Assembly: GCA_036499825.1 (NCBI GenBank) | Contig: DASYCZ010000026.1 | Coordinates: forward strand, 124,001 to 188,000 | Direction: 5' to 3' | Source: Paradevosia sp036499825 | Lineage (GTDB): Bacteria; Pseudomonadota; Alphaproteobacteria; Rhizobiales; Devosiaceae | Length of the DNA stretch: 64,000 bases | Shown: positions 6,280-14,888 of the stretch, in pieces | How the letters are laid out: each line of letters starts with the position of its first letter | How positions within the stretch are numbered: position 1 is the stretch's first letter | Made by a program: the position numbers and the translations under genes | Notes under the pieces: generated by a model | Seen by the model: only the letters and a program-made list of their open reading frames with translations | Told to the model about the DNA's origin: nothing | Database searches by the model: none

Positions 6280-7855
6280 AAAGCGCGATGGTGCGGGTAA
6301 TGCCGACAGCCTCGAGGAAGGGGCGGTCGTGGCTGACGACCAGCAGGGCGCCATCATAAGCGCTGAGGCCGGCCTCGACGGCGGAGATGGCGGTGAGATC
6401 GAGATGATTGGTGGGCTCATCGAGGATCAGCAATTCGGGCGGGCGATTGCCCCCAAGCGTGCAGGCGAGGCCGGCGCGGAGCATTTCGCCACCGCTGAGG
6501 CTGGCGACGGACTGCAGCGCGGCATCGGCACGGAACATGAAGCGGGCCAGAGCGGCGCGCCCGGCGTTCTCGTCGTCACCCGGATTGAGGATACGGAAAT
6601 TGTCGCGGATGGTTAGCGAAGGGTTTAGAAGGCTGACGGTCTGGTCGAGAAGGGCGTAGCGGCTGGCGATGTGAACCGAACCCGAGACAGGCGGCAGAGT
6701 ACTGGTGAGCAGGCGTAGCAGGGTAGTCTTGCCGGCGCCGTTGGGGCCGGTGACGGCGACGCGTTCCGGCCCGATCAACTGCACCGAGAAGTTACGGATG
6801 ATGGGGTTATGGGGATCGGGGCCGCCGGTCAGGGCATGGGCTTCCAGCACCGTCTTGCCCGCCGGCAGATGCGTGGGGGCGAGTTTCAGCGAGACCTTCT
6901 GCAGGATTTCAACCTGGGCGCGGGCATCGGCGGCTTCCGCCGTGGCTTCGGCCCGCTGGCGCCCGGCCAGTTGGGCCTGGTCGCCGGAGGTCTTTTGGGC
7001 GTTCTCGCGCCGGGCGCCGAGCATGATCTTGGGAATGTCGCCGCGCGAGGCTTTGCGGGCGCCGGCGCCATCTCGCCTGGCCTGCCGCTCGCGCGTGGCC
7101 TGGATGCGCTTGTCGATTTCGGTAACGTGGCGCTCGGCCGTGGCTAGCGTGTGTTCGGCAGCGGCCAATTCGAGCGCCTTGCGCTCGGTATAAGTGTCGT
7201 AGTTGCCCCCATAGGTCTTGGCGCCAAGTGTCGTCAGCTCGACGATGGCATCCATCTGGCGCAGCAGTTCACGATCATGGCTGACGACGATGGCGCCGCC
7301 ACGCCAGTTCCGCAGGACCTCGGCCACCGCAAGCCGGCCATCGGCATCCAGATTGTTGGTGGGCTCGTCGAGCAGCAACAGATCAGGAGCGTCGAAGACG
7401 AGTGCGGCAAGGGCAATGCGGGTGCGCTGGCCGCCACTAAGGGTTGCGAGCGGACGCCCCGGTGTGAGGCCTGGCAGGTGTAGCCGCTCCAGCGCCGCTT
7501 CGATGCGGGCGGGAAGTGTCCAGTCGGCTTCGGCGGCGTCATCCACGTCGCCATGGCCCGCTTCGAGGCGAGCGAGCCGCCGGAGGGCCGCGGTCGCACC
7601 GAAAGCATCGGCGACGGTCGCATCATCGACCTGCACGGACTGGCGCAACATGCGGAGCGTGCCGGAGACGGCAATATCACCGGCGGCAGGCAGCAGTTCG
7701 CCGGCGAGCAGCTTCAGCAGCGTCGACTTGCCGGTGCCGTTGCGGCCCACCAACCCGGTGCGGACCGGGCCGAAGGCAAGGTTCAGGTTCTGGAAGAGGG
7801 TTTGGCCGTCAGGCGTTGAATAGCTGACGGAATTGAGCGCGACAAACGACGGCAT
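6278..7855 (-). CDS. ABC-F family ATPase
   Basis: A 525-residue cytosolic protein with two ATP-binding cassettes and no membrane segments, the layout of ABC-F proteins that act on ribosomes. Cassette one has Walker A GRNGTGKST (residues 37-45), signature LSGGQRTRIALAAL and Walker B LLLLDEPTNNLD. Cassette two has GPNGAGKTT, LSGGEMLRAGLAC and LLILDEPTNHLD. Between them is a charged linker (ERQARRDGAGARKASRGDIPK), the usual P-site tRNA interaction region. Which subfamily it belongs to (translation factor or antibiotic-resistance type) cannot be told here. It is convergent with dksA. A 34-codon upstream ORF overlaps its start. Confidence 0.92.
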   Translation of the reverse strand: MPSFVALNSVSYSTPDGQTLFQNLNLAFGPVRTGLVGRNGTGKSTLLKLLAGELLPAAGDIAVSGTLRMLRQSVQVDDATVADAFGATAALRRLARLEAGHGDVDDAAEADWTLPARIEAALERLHLPGLTPGRPLATLSGGQRTRIALAALVFDAPDLLLLDEPTNNLDADGRLAVAEVLRNWRGGAIVVSHDRELLRQMDAIVELTTLGAKTYGGNYDTYTERKALELAAAEHTLATAERHVTEIDKRIQATRERQARRDGAGARKASRGDIPKIMLGARRENAQKTSGDQAQLAGRQRAEATAEAADARAQVEILQKVSLKLAPTHLPAGKTVLEAHALTGGPDPHNPIIRNFSVQLIGPERVAVTGPNGAGKTTLLRLLTSTLPPVSGSVHIASRYALLDQTVSLLNPSLTIRDNFRILNPGDDENAGRAALARFMFRADAALQSVASLSGGEMLRAGLACTLGGNRPPELLILDEPTNHLDLTAISAVEAGLSAYDGALLVVSHDRPFLEAVGITRTIAL

Positions 7856-8218
7856 GGGCGAGGCAATCCTGGTGAGCGAAAGGGGCGAACCGTTCGATCG
7901 AGAGGGATTCCATGCTGCACCGTCCTGTTGGTGTTGCGACCAGCGCGGAACATAGGCGCAGGGCGGTGAGAGTCAAGGTATACGGAACTCCTGAATTTGT
8001 CCCAGCGGGCTGCACAAAAACTGCAAGCGGCGCCGGCATGTTTGCCCACATGCGCAATACCGACACGCCCGCGCCAGATCGCCCGCTGCCCTACCGCCTC
8101 GTCACCGATGGCTGGTGGCTGGTCAGCAACGACCTCCCAATCCCATGCAAAGGACCGCGGCAGGGGCGTGCCGGTGGCGCAGTTCATTCGATTGAGGATC
8201 GCCTTGTGGAGGGCAGCA
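7856..8218. other. Divergent intergenic region between the ABC-F and DUF4173-like genes
   Basis: About 360 bases with no clear protein-coding gene. The minus strand carries a 34-codon ORF (7913-7809) with an AGGA ribosome-like site that runs across the ABC-F start in another frame. The plus strand ends in a good ribosome site (GGAGGG at 8208-8213). No promoter, riboswitch or repeat was identified with confidence. Confidence 0.4.
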
Positions 8219-9697
8219 ATGACGGACATGACGGACGCCGGACCGGAGCAGAACGATATCCGCTTGCGGCGGGCCAGCCGCGCGGCGACGGGAACCCTGG
8301 CGCTGGTGGCGCTGGCTGATTTTCTGCTCTACGGGCACGCGCCTGGTCTCAACCTCTTCGCCTATGCGGTGGCGATCGGCATGGGCATATTGTTGCTCTC
8401 CATCGGCAAGCTGCCGGCGCGGCCGGTGGCCGTAGGCCTGGCGGTGGCGCTGCTGGCAGCGGCACCGCTGCTGGAGGCGCCGACGCCGCTCGGCGTGGTC
8501 CTGGCATTGGGAGGGCTCGCCATGCTTACGCTGGCGAGTTCGCGATTTCTGCCCGACCGACTGATCGGACTTCCAGGCGTGTTGACCCGATATGCGGTTG
8601 TGATGCCCATCAGGCTGATCGAGGATTTGTTCGTATCCCGGCAACTGGCCCCCAATGTCGGCGGCAAGGTGTTGCGGACCGCCGCGACCTGGATTGTGCC
8701 CATCGGCTTTGCAGCCGTATTTGCATGGCTCTTCAGCTCGGCCAATCCGGTGATCGAGGAGATACTGAGGCGCTTCGATCTGGCGATGCTGCTGCAGTTT
8801 CTCGATGTTTACCGCCTGCTGTTCTGGCTCTCGGTCGCCGCAATGGTGTGGGCGTTGCTGCGCCCGCGTCTCTTGAAGCGCAATGAAAAGCCCGCGACGG
8901 CCAAGGTGGATGTGGCCTCGAGCCCGAGCCTCATTTTCGGCGAGGCGGCAATCCTGCGGTCGCTGGTGGTCTTTAATGCGCTGTTCGCCATTCAGAGCGG
9001 GCTCGACCTGACCTATCTGTGGGGTGGGGTGGCGCTGCCGGATGGCATGACGCATGCCGAATACGCCCATCGCGGTGCCTATCCGCTGATCGTGACGGCC
9101 CTCCTGGCTGCAGGCTTCGTGCTGTTGGCGATGCGGCCCAAGGGGGCGGCGCAGAGCAACAGGATCATTCGCGGACTGGTCTATGCCTGGATCGCACAGA
9201 ACATCCTGCTGGTGATTTCGTCGATCCTCAGACTCGATCTTTATGTCGAGTTTTACTCACTGACCGAGATGCGGTTGGCCGCGGGTATCTGGATGGGGCT
9301 GGTGGCCGTCGGGCTGGCGCTGATCCTGCTGCGGATCTGGCTGAAGCAATCCAACACCTGGCTGGTGGCGGTCAATCTCGCAGCGCTCACCGTGGTGTTC
9401 TACTCTTATGCCGTCATCGATACGACGCCGCTGATCGCCAGTTTCAATGTACTGCATAGCCGCGAGATCAGCCACAAGGGGCAGTATCTCGATCTCGGAT
9501 ATCTGAAGTCTCTGGGGCCGACGGCCATCCCGGCACTGGACGGGTTTATCGCGGCGACGGATGACATTGACGCCCGGCTCGCGCGCCATGACCTGGCGGG
9601 AGAATTTCAGGCGCGGCCGGACGACTGGCGCAGCTGGAGTTTCCGCGACTGGCGGCTGCAGCAATATCTTGACGGGCATCCGGCAATTGCGCCTTGA
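8219..9697 (+). CDS. Multi-spanning membrane protein, DUF4173-like
   Basis: The 492-residue product is an inner-membrane protein with about 11-12 hydrophobic segments, for example ATGTLALVALADFLLYGHAP, LIVTALLAAGFVLLAM and AGIWMGLVAVGLALILLRIWL. The segment YLWGGVALPDGMTHAEYAHRGAYPLI is typical of DUF4153/DUF4173 proteins in my memory; their function is unknown. The soluble tail (ATDDIDARLARHDLAGEF, WRSWSFRDWRLQQYL) is probably periplasmic or cytosolic. ATG at 8219 follows GGAGGG by 5 bases. It starts 47 bases before a two-component gene pair on the same strand, so the three probably form an operon and may sense or remodel something at the envelope. Confidence 0.7.
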   Translation: MTDMTDAGPEQNDIRLRRASRAATGTLALVALADFLLYGHAPGLNLFAYAVAIGMGILLLSIGKLPARPVAVGLAVALLAAAPLLEAPTPLGVVLALGGLAMLTLASSRFLPDRLIGLPGVLTRYAVVMPIRLIEDLFVSRQLAPNVGGKVLRTAATWIVPIGFAAVFAWLFSSANPVIEEILRRFDLAMLLQFLDVYRLLFWLSVAAMVWALLRPRLLKRNEKPATAKVDVASSPSLIFGEAAILRSLVVFNALFAIQSGLDLTYLWGGVALPDGMTHAEYAHRGAYPLIVTALLAAGFVLLAMRPKGAAQSNRIIRGLVYAWIAQNILLVISSILRLDLYVEFYSLTEMRLAAGIWMGLVAVGLALILLRIWLKQSNTWLVAVNLAALTVVFYSYAVIDTTPLIASFNVLHSREISHKGQYLDLGYLKSLGPTAIPALDGFIAATDDIDARLARHDLAGEFQARPDDWRSWSFRDWRLQQYLDGHPAIAP

Positions 9698-9743
9698 CGA
9701 GAGAGCGGTATGTAGTGGGTCGGCAAATATCCGGAATCCTCAA

Positions 9744-10442
9744 ATGGCCCACCGCATCCTGGTCGTCGATGACGAGCCGCATATCCGCGAGGTGATCTGC
9801 TTTGCGCTGGAGCGCGCCGGCATGAGCACAAGCACGGCCCGCAACGGCAAGGAGGCGCTGATCGCCTTTCGCCGCGAGGCGCTGGACCTGGCGGTGTTGG
9901 ATGTGGGCATGCCGGAGATGGACGGGCTGGAAGTGTGCCGGCAAATCCGGAAGTCATCAGACTTGCCGATCCTGTTCCTGTCGGCAAGGGACGAGGAGAT
10001 CGACCGCGTGCTGGGGCTGGAAATCGGCGGCGACGACTATGTCACCAAGCCGTTCAGCCCGCGTGAGCTGGTGGCAAGGATCAATGTCATCCTGCGGCGG
10101 GCCAAGGGTGCGCAACGGCCGGACAAGACTGCGGCGCTGGCGCGCGGGCCGGTGCGTTTGGATAACGAGCGGCACAGCGTCATGGTGGATGGGCAGGAAC
10201 TTGGCCTCACCGGGCTGGAATTCGCCATCATCGAGGCGCTGTTGGCGCGGCCCGAACATGTACTGAGCCGGGACCAGTTGATGACGGCGGCCTACGGACC
10301 CGGCATGCACGTGGCGGAACGGACGATCGACAGCCATGTGCGCAATATTCGCGCCAAATTTGCCGAGGCCGGCTGCCACGGCGTGATTGCAACGGTGCAC
10401 GGTGTCGGGTTCAGGTTCGGGCTTGGAGAAGAGGAACGATGA
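9744..10442 (+). CDS. Two-component response regulator, OmpR/CreB type
   Basis: A 232-residue regulator. The receiver domain (residues 1-120) has acidic residues D9/D10, phospho-acceptor D53 (VLDVGMPEMDG) and the KPFSPREL segment. The OmpR-type winged-helix DNA-binding domain (about 130-230) has LTGLEFAIIEALLARPEHVLSRDQLM and VAERTIDSHVRNIRAKF. ATG at 9744 was chosen because the receiver begins directly there. The last four bases overlap the start of the kinase gene (ATGA), so the pair is coupled. It looks CreB-like, but that subfamily name is a weak call. Confidence 0.92.
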   Translation: MAHRILVVDDEPHIREVICFALERAGMSTSTARNGKEALIAFRREALDLAVLDVGMPEMDGLEVCRQIRKSSDLPILFLSARDEEIDRVLGLEIGGDDYVTKPFSPRELVARINVILRRAKGAQRPDKTAALARGPVRLDNERHSVMVDGQELGLTGLEFAIIEALLARPEHVLSRDQLMTAAYGPGMHVAERTIDSHVRNIRAKFAEAGCHGVIATVHGVGFRFGLGEEER

Positions 10443-11458
10443 CCGGGCCGACCGTCAGGCGGAAATGGCGGCCGACGCTGGGCATGGTGGTCTTTGCGGT
10501 ATTGCTGTCGGTACTGGCGTTGCCGGCGGCGATGGTCGTCGGGTTTCGGGCGCTGGACGCCACGACGAGCCGAATGGGCCCGGTCGAATATGGCGCCATG
10601 GCGGTGGCGCTGCTGCTGACGCTGATCGTCGCGTATGTGCTGACGCGCACGGTGACCGCGCCGATCGATGCCCTGATCCGGCGCAGCCATGAGATCGGCG
10701 TCGGGGGGCGGACGGCGATCCAGCCGCTGGGCAGCTATGGCACGCGCGAGGTGGCGACGCTGTCGCAGAGTTTCCTCGATCTGGCGGGGCGACTGGTGGA
10801 CCGTACCGAATATGTGCAATCGTTCGCGGCGCATGTATCGCATGAGTTGAAATCGCCGCTGACGGCGATCCGCGGCGCGGCGGAGCTGTTGCGGGACGAG
10901 GATACTGGCGCGGCCATGTCGCCCGAAGAGCGACGGCGATTTCTCGACCACATCATCGCCGATGCGGACAGGCTGAGCGCGCTGTTGGGGCGCTTGCGGG
11001 AACTGGCGCGGGCAGAGGTGCCCTTCGCGGGCGGCGCCACGACGCCGACAGCACTTGCGGAAGGGCTGGCACTGAGGTTTCCGGTGTTGACGATCGCGGT
11101 GCACGGGGCAACGACGCTGCCGCTGGCGTTATCGCCGGAGGCGGCGAGCATCGTTTTCGGTCAGTTGGCGGAGAATGCCGCCCAGCATGGGGCGAAACGG
11201 CTCGATATCACGGCGACGCTCGATGAGCGTGGCATGACGCTGGTGGTTGCCGATGACGGCACGGGGATTTCCGAGGGCAACCGGGCGCTGGTGTTCCAGC
11301 CGTTCTTTACGACGCGCCGGGAGGAGGGCGGCACCGGCATGGGGCTCGATATCGCGCGCGCCATGCTACAGGCCCATGGCGGCGCGATCCGTTTGATCGA
11401 GGCGAAGAAGGGAGCGGCGTTCGAAATCGTGGTGCCGCTCAACCCTCAGGAAGCGTAA
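10439..11458 (+). CDS. Sensor histidine kinase, CreC-like
   Basis: A 339-residue membrane kinase with two transmembrane helices (about 14-35 and 50-70), only a very short periplasmic loop, a HAMP-like linker (TRTVTAPIDALIRRSHEIGVG), HisKA with phospho-acceptor H135 (AAHVSHELKSPLTAIRGAAEL) and a HATPase domain (QLAENAAQHG, VADDGTGI, GGTGMGLDIARAML). Because the periplasmic loop is nearly absent, the signal may come through the membrane or from a partner, such as the membrane protein two genes upstream. It overlaps the response regulator by 4 bases and the convergent M32 peptidase gene by 13 bases. Confidence 0.92.
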   Translation: MTGPTVRRKWRPTLGMVVFAVLLSVLALPAAMVVGFRALDATTSRMGPVEYGAMAVALLLTLIVAYVLTRTVTAPIDALIRRSHEIGVGGRTAIQPLGSYGTREVATLSQSFLDLAGRLVDRTEYVQSFAAHVSHELKSPLTAIRGAAELLRDEDTGAAMSPEERRRFLDHIIADADRLSALLGRLRELARAEVPFAGGATTPTALAEGLALRFPVLTIAVHGATTLPLALSPEAASIVFGQLAENAAQHGAKRLDITATLDERGMTLVVADDGTGISEGNRALVFQPFFTTRREEGGTGMGLDIARAMLQAHGGAIRLIEAKKGAAFEIVVPLNPQEA

Positions 11459-12942
11459 CGGCGCTGCAGGTGGGCGATGAAATAATCGGCGTTGAGCGGC
11501 TCACCGGTGGCGCGGCGCATCAATTCCGGCGTCGACCAGCGGGAGCCCTGGGTCCAGATGTTGTCTCGGCGCCAGGCGTTGACGGCGGTGAAGTCGCCGC
11601 GGCGGATGTCGGCCCGGATATCGGGCTGCTGGCGTTCGAGCGCGGCCCATTGTTGCGCCGCCATCATTGCTCCAAGCGTATATGACGGGAAATAGCCGAA
11701 GGCGCCGCCCGGCCAGTGAACGTCCTGCATGGGGCCGTCCTTGGGATTGTCGAGCGTGGAGATGCCCAGATAGGCGCGCATCTTGGCGTCCCAGGCTTCG
11801 GGCAGGTCGGCGACCTCGAGGCGACCGGAGATGAGGTCCTGTTCGAGCTCGAAGCGCAGGATGACATGCAGCGGGTAGGTGACCTCATCGGCATCTACCC
11901 GGATGAAACCGCGCTCGACGAAGTTGACATGGGCGAGGATATCCTCGACCGCCCAACCGGATACCGCATCGGCACCCAGATATTTGTGCACCAGCGGCAA
12001 GGCGAATTCCCAGAATTCGGGGCTGCGGGCCAGCTGCATCTCCACGAACAGGCTCTGGCTCTCATGGGCACCCATGCCGCGCGCCTTGCCCAGGGACCAG
12101 TGTGACCATTCAGGCGGCAAGCCCTGCTCGTAGAGGGCGTGGCCGGTTTCGTGCAGCACGCCCATCAGCGAGGAAAGGAATTCGTCGGTGCGGTAGCGCG
12201 TCGTCATGCGGACGTCGCTGGGGACGCCGCCGCAAAAGGGATGGTGCGAGACGGCCAGGCTGCCGTGATCGAAATCGAAGCCGACGGCGGCCATGGCGGC
12301 GAGGCCGAGCTCGCGCTGCCTGTCGACGGTGTAGGGCCCATGGAAGGGTTTCAGCGGATGGGCGGCGAGCTGGCGATCCTGCATGCCCAGGACCTGGGGT
12401 ACGAAATCGCGCAGGAAGCTCTTGAGGCGGTCGAAGACGGGGGCGATATCGGCGACGCGGTTGCCGGGGTCGTATTGCTCCATCAGGGCGTCATAGGGCG
12501 TGAGGCCGAGCACGCCGGCGCGCAGCTGCGCTTCCTCGCGGACCAGGTTGACGACACCTTCGAGCGCCGGCCTGAAGCCGGCCCAATCGTTCTTGGCGCG
12601 CAGTTCGCGCCACAGCTGCTCGGAGAGCATGGTGGCCTCGGTGCGGCGGCGGACGAACTCCGTGGGCAGGCATGTGGCATTGCGGTACTGACGCTTGAGT
12701 TCGGTGAGGGCGCGGACGCCATCCTCGGTCAGGGTCTCCTGTTCGGCGGCGGCGATCCAGTCGGCGATCTCGGGGGCGGTCGATTGCTCGTGATAAAGAC
12801 CGGCGAGATTGGACATGGCCTCGGCCCGCTTGGCGCCACCGCCGCTCGCCATATGGGTCGCCTCGTCGGCGCCGAGAATGGAGAGCGCGTGTTCGAGGGC
12901 TTCGAGCTTGTGGCCGAGGGCGTCGAGTTTTTCGAAGGACAT
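11446..12942 (-). CDS. M32 family metallocarboxypeptidase
   Basis: The 498-residue cytosolic enzyme belongs to the thermostable carboxypeptidase 1 (Taq) family and removes C-terminal amino acids. The zinc motif HETGH is at residues 264-268, with a downstream glutamate in GMGAHESQSLFVEMQLAR. Other family landmarks are DVRMTTRYRTDEF, HVNFVERGFIRVDADEVTYPLHVILRFELEQDLI and the late QDVHWPGGAFGYFPSYTLG. The start at 12942 (MSFEKLDALG) has a GGGAA ribosome site; an upstream in-frame stretch is compositionally odd. Its 3' end overlaps the convergent kinase gene. Confidence 0.95.
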   Translation of the reverse strand: MSFEKLDALGHKLEALEHALSILGADEATHMASGGGAKRAEAMSNLAGLYHEQSTAPEIADWIAAAEQETLTEDGVRALTELKRQYRNATCLPTEFVRRRTEATMLSEQLWRELRAKNDWAGFRPALEGVVNLVREEAQLRAGVLGLTPYDALMEQYDPGNRVADIAPVFDRLKSFLRDFVPQVLGMQDRQLAAHPLKPFHGPYTVDRQRELGLAAMAAVGFDFDHGSLAVSHHPFCGGVPSDVRMTTRYRTDEFLSSLMGVLHETGHALYEQGLPPEWSHWSLGKARGMGAHESQSLFVEMQLARSPEFWEFALPLVHKYLGADAVSGWAVEDILAHVNFVERGFIRVDADEVTYPLHVILRFELEQDLISGRLEVADLPEAWDAKMRAYLGISTLDNPKDGPMQDVHWPGGAFGYFPSYTLGAMMAAQQWAALERQQPDIRADIRRGDFTAVNAWRRDNIWTQGSRWSTPELMRRATGEPLNADYFIAHLQRRYAS

Positions 12943-13023
12943 GGTGAGTTCCCGTATGGCGAGTGCGCCTAGGGGTAACCAATAGCGGCGATGGTTTCCA
13001 GCCCGGGCGGACACAGCCGGAGC

Positions 13024-13058
13024 AAAGAAAAAGGGCGCAGCCGGGGAGACTGCGCCCT
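13024..13058 (-). terminator. Terminator of the flgF-flgG-flgA-flgH operon
   Basis: Stem AGGGCGCAG (13032-13040) and CTGCGCCCT (13050-13058) around a 9-base loop. Read on the minus strand it is followed by TTTTTCTTT. It lies about 110 bases past the flgH stop codon. Confidence 0.85.
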
Positions 13059-13169
13059 GGGGAAACCGGCGGTTCCTTCTGGAAGCCACCGGGTAGTGCC
13101 ATCCGCACGAAATGGGGGAATGCGGATGGCGGGGAGACGGGCGGCTGCGAGGCCGCCGCGAACTCGGGA

Positions 13170-13901
13170 TCAGAATGGCAGGATGGCGTCCAGCATCTGC
13201 TGGCCGTAGCGCGGCTGCTGCACGTCGGTGATCTGGCCGCGGCCGCCATAGGCGATGCGGGCTTCGGCGATCTTGGCCGACGGGATGGTGTTGTCGGAGC
13301 CGATGTCCTCGGGGCGGACGATACCGGCAACGATGAGGTCACGGACCTCGAAGTTGACGCGGACTTCCTGGTGGCCCTCGATGACCAGGTTGCCATTGGG
13401 CAGGATCTGGGTGACGACGGCGGCGACGGAAGTCTCGACGTTTTCCTTGCGGTTGACCGAGCCGGCGCCCTTGTTGGCCATGTCCGAGGAGTTATCGACG
13501 GCCGTCGCGGGATCGACGTGAGTGACGGAGCCGAAGATGGAGCCGAGCACGCCGCCCATGCCGCCCGTATTGGTCGAGGACCGGCTGCTGTCGGTCTGGT
13601 TGGAGATCTGAGCCTGGTCGTCGATGGTGACGAGCACGGTCAGGATGTCGCCGACGCTATGGGCGCGCTGGTCCTTGAAGAAGCCCTTGGCCGAGGTGCG
13701 GTAAAGCGAGTTCGGCTGGTAGGTATCCTGGATGGCCTGCGGCATCGGCATGGAGACGGGCTGGTAGCCGGCGACTGCCGTGGGGTTCTGGATGGAGGTC
13801 AGCGGCGGAGCTTCGCCGATGGCGGCGATCCGGTCGGTGGTGACGCAGCCGGCGAGAAGGCCGGTCAGCGCGATCACGGAGGAGAGCTTGAGGATTTTCA
13901 T
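13170..13901 (-). CDS. flgH: Flagellar L-ring lipoprotein FlgH
   Basis: FlgH forms the outer-membrane L ring. The 243-residue product has a lipoprotein signal with lipobox LLAGC (Cys at about residue 19). Family landmarks follow: SLYRTSAKGFFKDQRAHSVGDILTVLVTIDDQA, NVETSVAAVVTQILPNGNLVIEGHQEVRVNFEVRDLIVAGIVRPEDI and IAEARIAYGGRGQITDVQQPRYGQQ. ATG at 13901 has an AGGAAAG ribosome site. It is the last gene of the flgF-G-A-H operon; a terminator follows. Confidence 0.97.
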   Translation of the reverse strand: MKILKLSSVIALTGLLAGCVTTDRIAAIGEAPPLTSIQNPTAVAGYQPVSMPMPQAIQDTYQPNSLYRTSAKGFFKDQRAHSVGDILTVLVTIDDQAQISNQTDSSRSSTNTGGMGGVLGSIFGSVTHVDPATAVDNSSDMANKGAGSVNRKENVETSVAAVVTQILPNGNLVIEGHQEVRVNFEVRDLIVAGIVRPEDIGSDNTIPSAKIAEARIAYGGRGQITDVQQPRYGQQMLDAILPF

Positions 13902-13919
13902 GCTTATCGGCTTTCCTGC

Positions 13920-14873
13920 TTACAGACCGGCGACGCTGAGCGGGCCGGCGGTGATCTGGACGGAGCCGTCGGCGGCGGCGACGCCCATGATGACCTTCTT
14001 GGTCAAGGCGTTGAGGACGGAGACGGTTTCGCCGGCGCTGGCGGCGTTGAGCGCCTGGCCCTTGACGGTCAGGGTCATCGGTCCGGAGCGGTAGTAGACG
14101 GTGACGGCGGCGTTGCGGGTAATGACCTGGGGATCGGCGACGTCGTTGGCCTTCAGCATGGCGCCTGCGCGGGTCTGGTGCTGCAGCGCCTTGCCCACGA
14201 GCTGGTCGATGGTGACATAGCCCGAACTCTCGGCGAACTTCAGCGGAATGCGGCGTAGTTCGATGTCCTTGGCGCCGAGCACGGTGCCGGAGGCGAGGTT
14301 GCCGACCAGGTGCGGGGCCTCGATCATCAACTCGATATGGCCACTGATATCGAGCGGCTGCTCTATGCCCGAGAGGGTGAAGCGGGCGGAGAAATTCCCC
14401 GAGCCTGGCATGTAGTGCATGGTGACCAGCTTGACCGGCTCATCGACCGCATCGGCGGTGAGCGTGGGCAGGGCCATGTCGAGTTTGGTGTTGGCGGTGA
14501 CGCCATCGGTGAGGATGCCACGCGTGGTGAGATCCTTGCTGATGAGGTCATCGAGCAGGGCTTCATCCACGGGGGTGCCGGCGCGAACGACCTGTACGCT
14601 GAGGAGGCCGGCGGCATCGAAGTCGCCGAGCCCGGCCCGGGCGGCGGCAGCGCGGATATCGCTGACCGCCACGGTGCCGGTGGTGCCGGGAGCCGGGGCG
14701 CGGAAGAGGGGGGCCTCGGCATTGAGACCGGCGCCGTCGAACATGTCGCCGACGGTGACGATGGCGGAGGCGACGGTGATGCTGCTCTTCAGCGCCGGTG
14801 CCGCCATGGCGGCCTGCATGGTGCACAGGCTGACGGCCAGGACAGTGAGTCTTTTGAGAAGCTTATTGGTCAT
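13920..14873 (-). CDS. flgA: Flagellar basal body P-ring formation protein FlgA
   Basis: FlgA is a periplasmic chaperone for P-ring (FlgI) assembly. The 317-residue protein has a signal peptide (LLKRLTVLAVSLCTMQAAMAA) and the C-terminal SAF-type domain: LASGTVLGAKDIELRRIPL, IDQLVGKALQHQTRAGAMLKANDVADPQVITRNAAVTVYY and the LTVKGQALNAASAGETVSVLN segment. It is longer than the roughly 220-residue enterobacterial FlgA because of a long amino-terminal half, usual in this bacterial group. It lies between flgG and flgH with 15- and 18-base gaps. Confidence 0.93.
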   Translation of the reverse strand: MTNKLLKRLTVLAVSLCTMQAAMAAPALKSSITVASAIVTVGDMFDGAGLNAEAPLFRAPAPGTTGTVAVSDIRAAAARAGLGDFDAAGLLSVQVVRAGTPVDEALLDDLISKDLTTRGILTDGVTANTKLDMALPTLTADAVDEPVKLVTMHYMPGSGNFSARFTLSGIEQPLDISGHIELMIEAPHLVGNLASGTVLGAKDIELRRIPLKFAESSGYVTIDQLVGKALQHQTRAGAMLKANDVADPQVITRNAAVTVYYRSGPMTLTVKGQALNAASAGETVSVLNALTKKVIMGVAAADGSVQITAGPLSVAGL

Positions 14874-14888
14874 TCCTGAAGCTCCCTA

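Noticed and set aside
12963..14258. A 431-codon plus-strand ORF opposite flgH and flgA
   Set aside because: The opposite strand encodes clear FlgH and FlgA; this frame has no ribosome site or recognisable motif.
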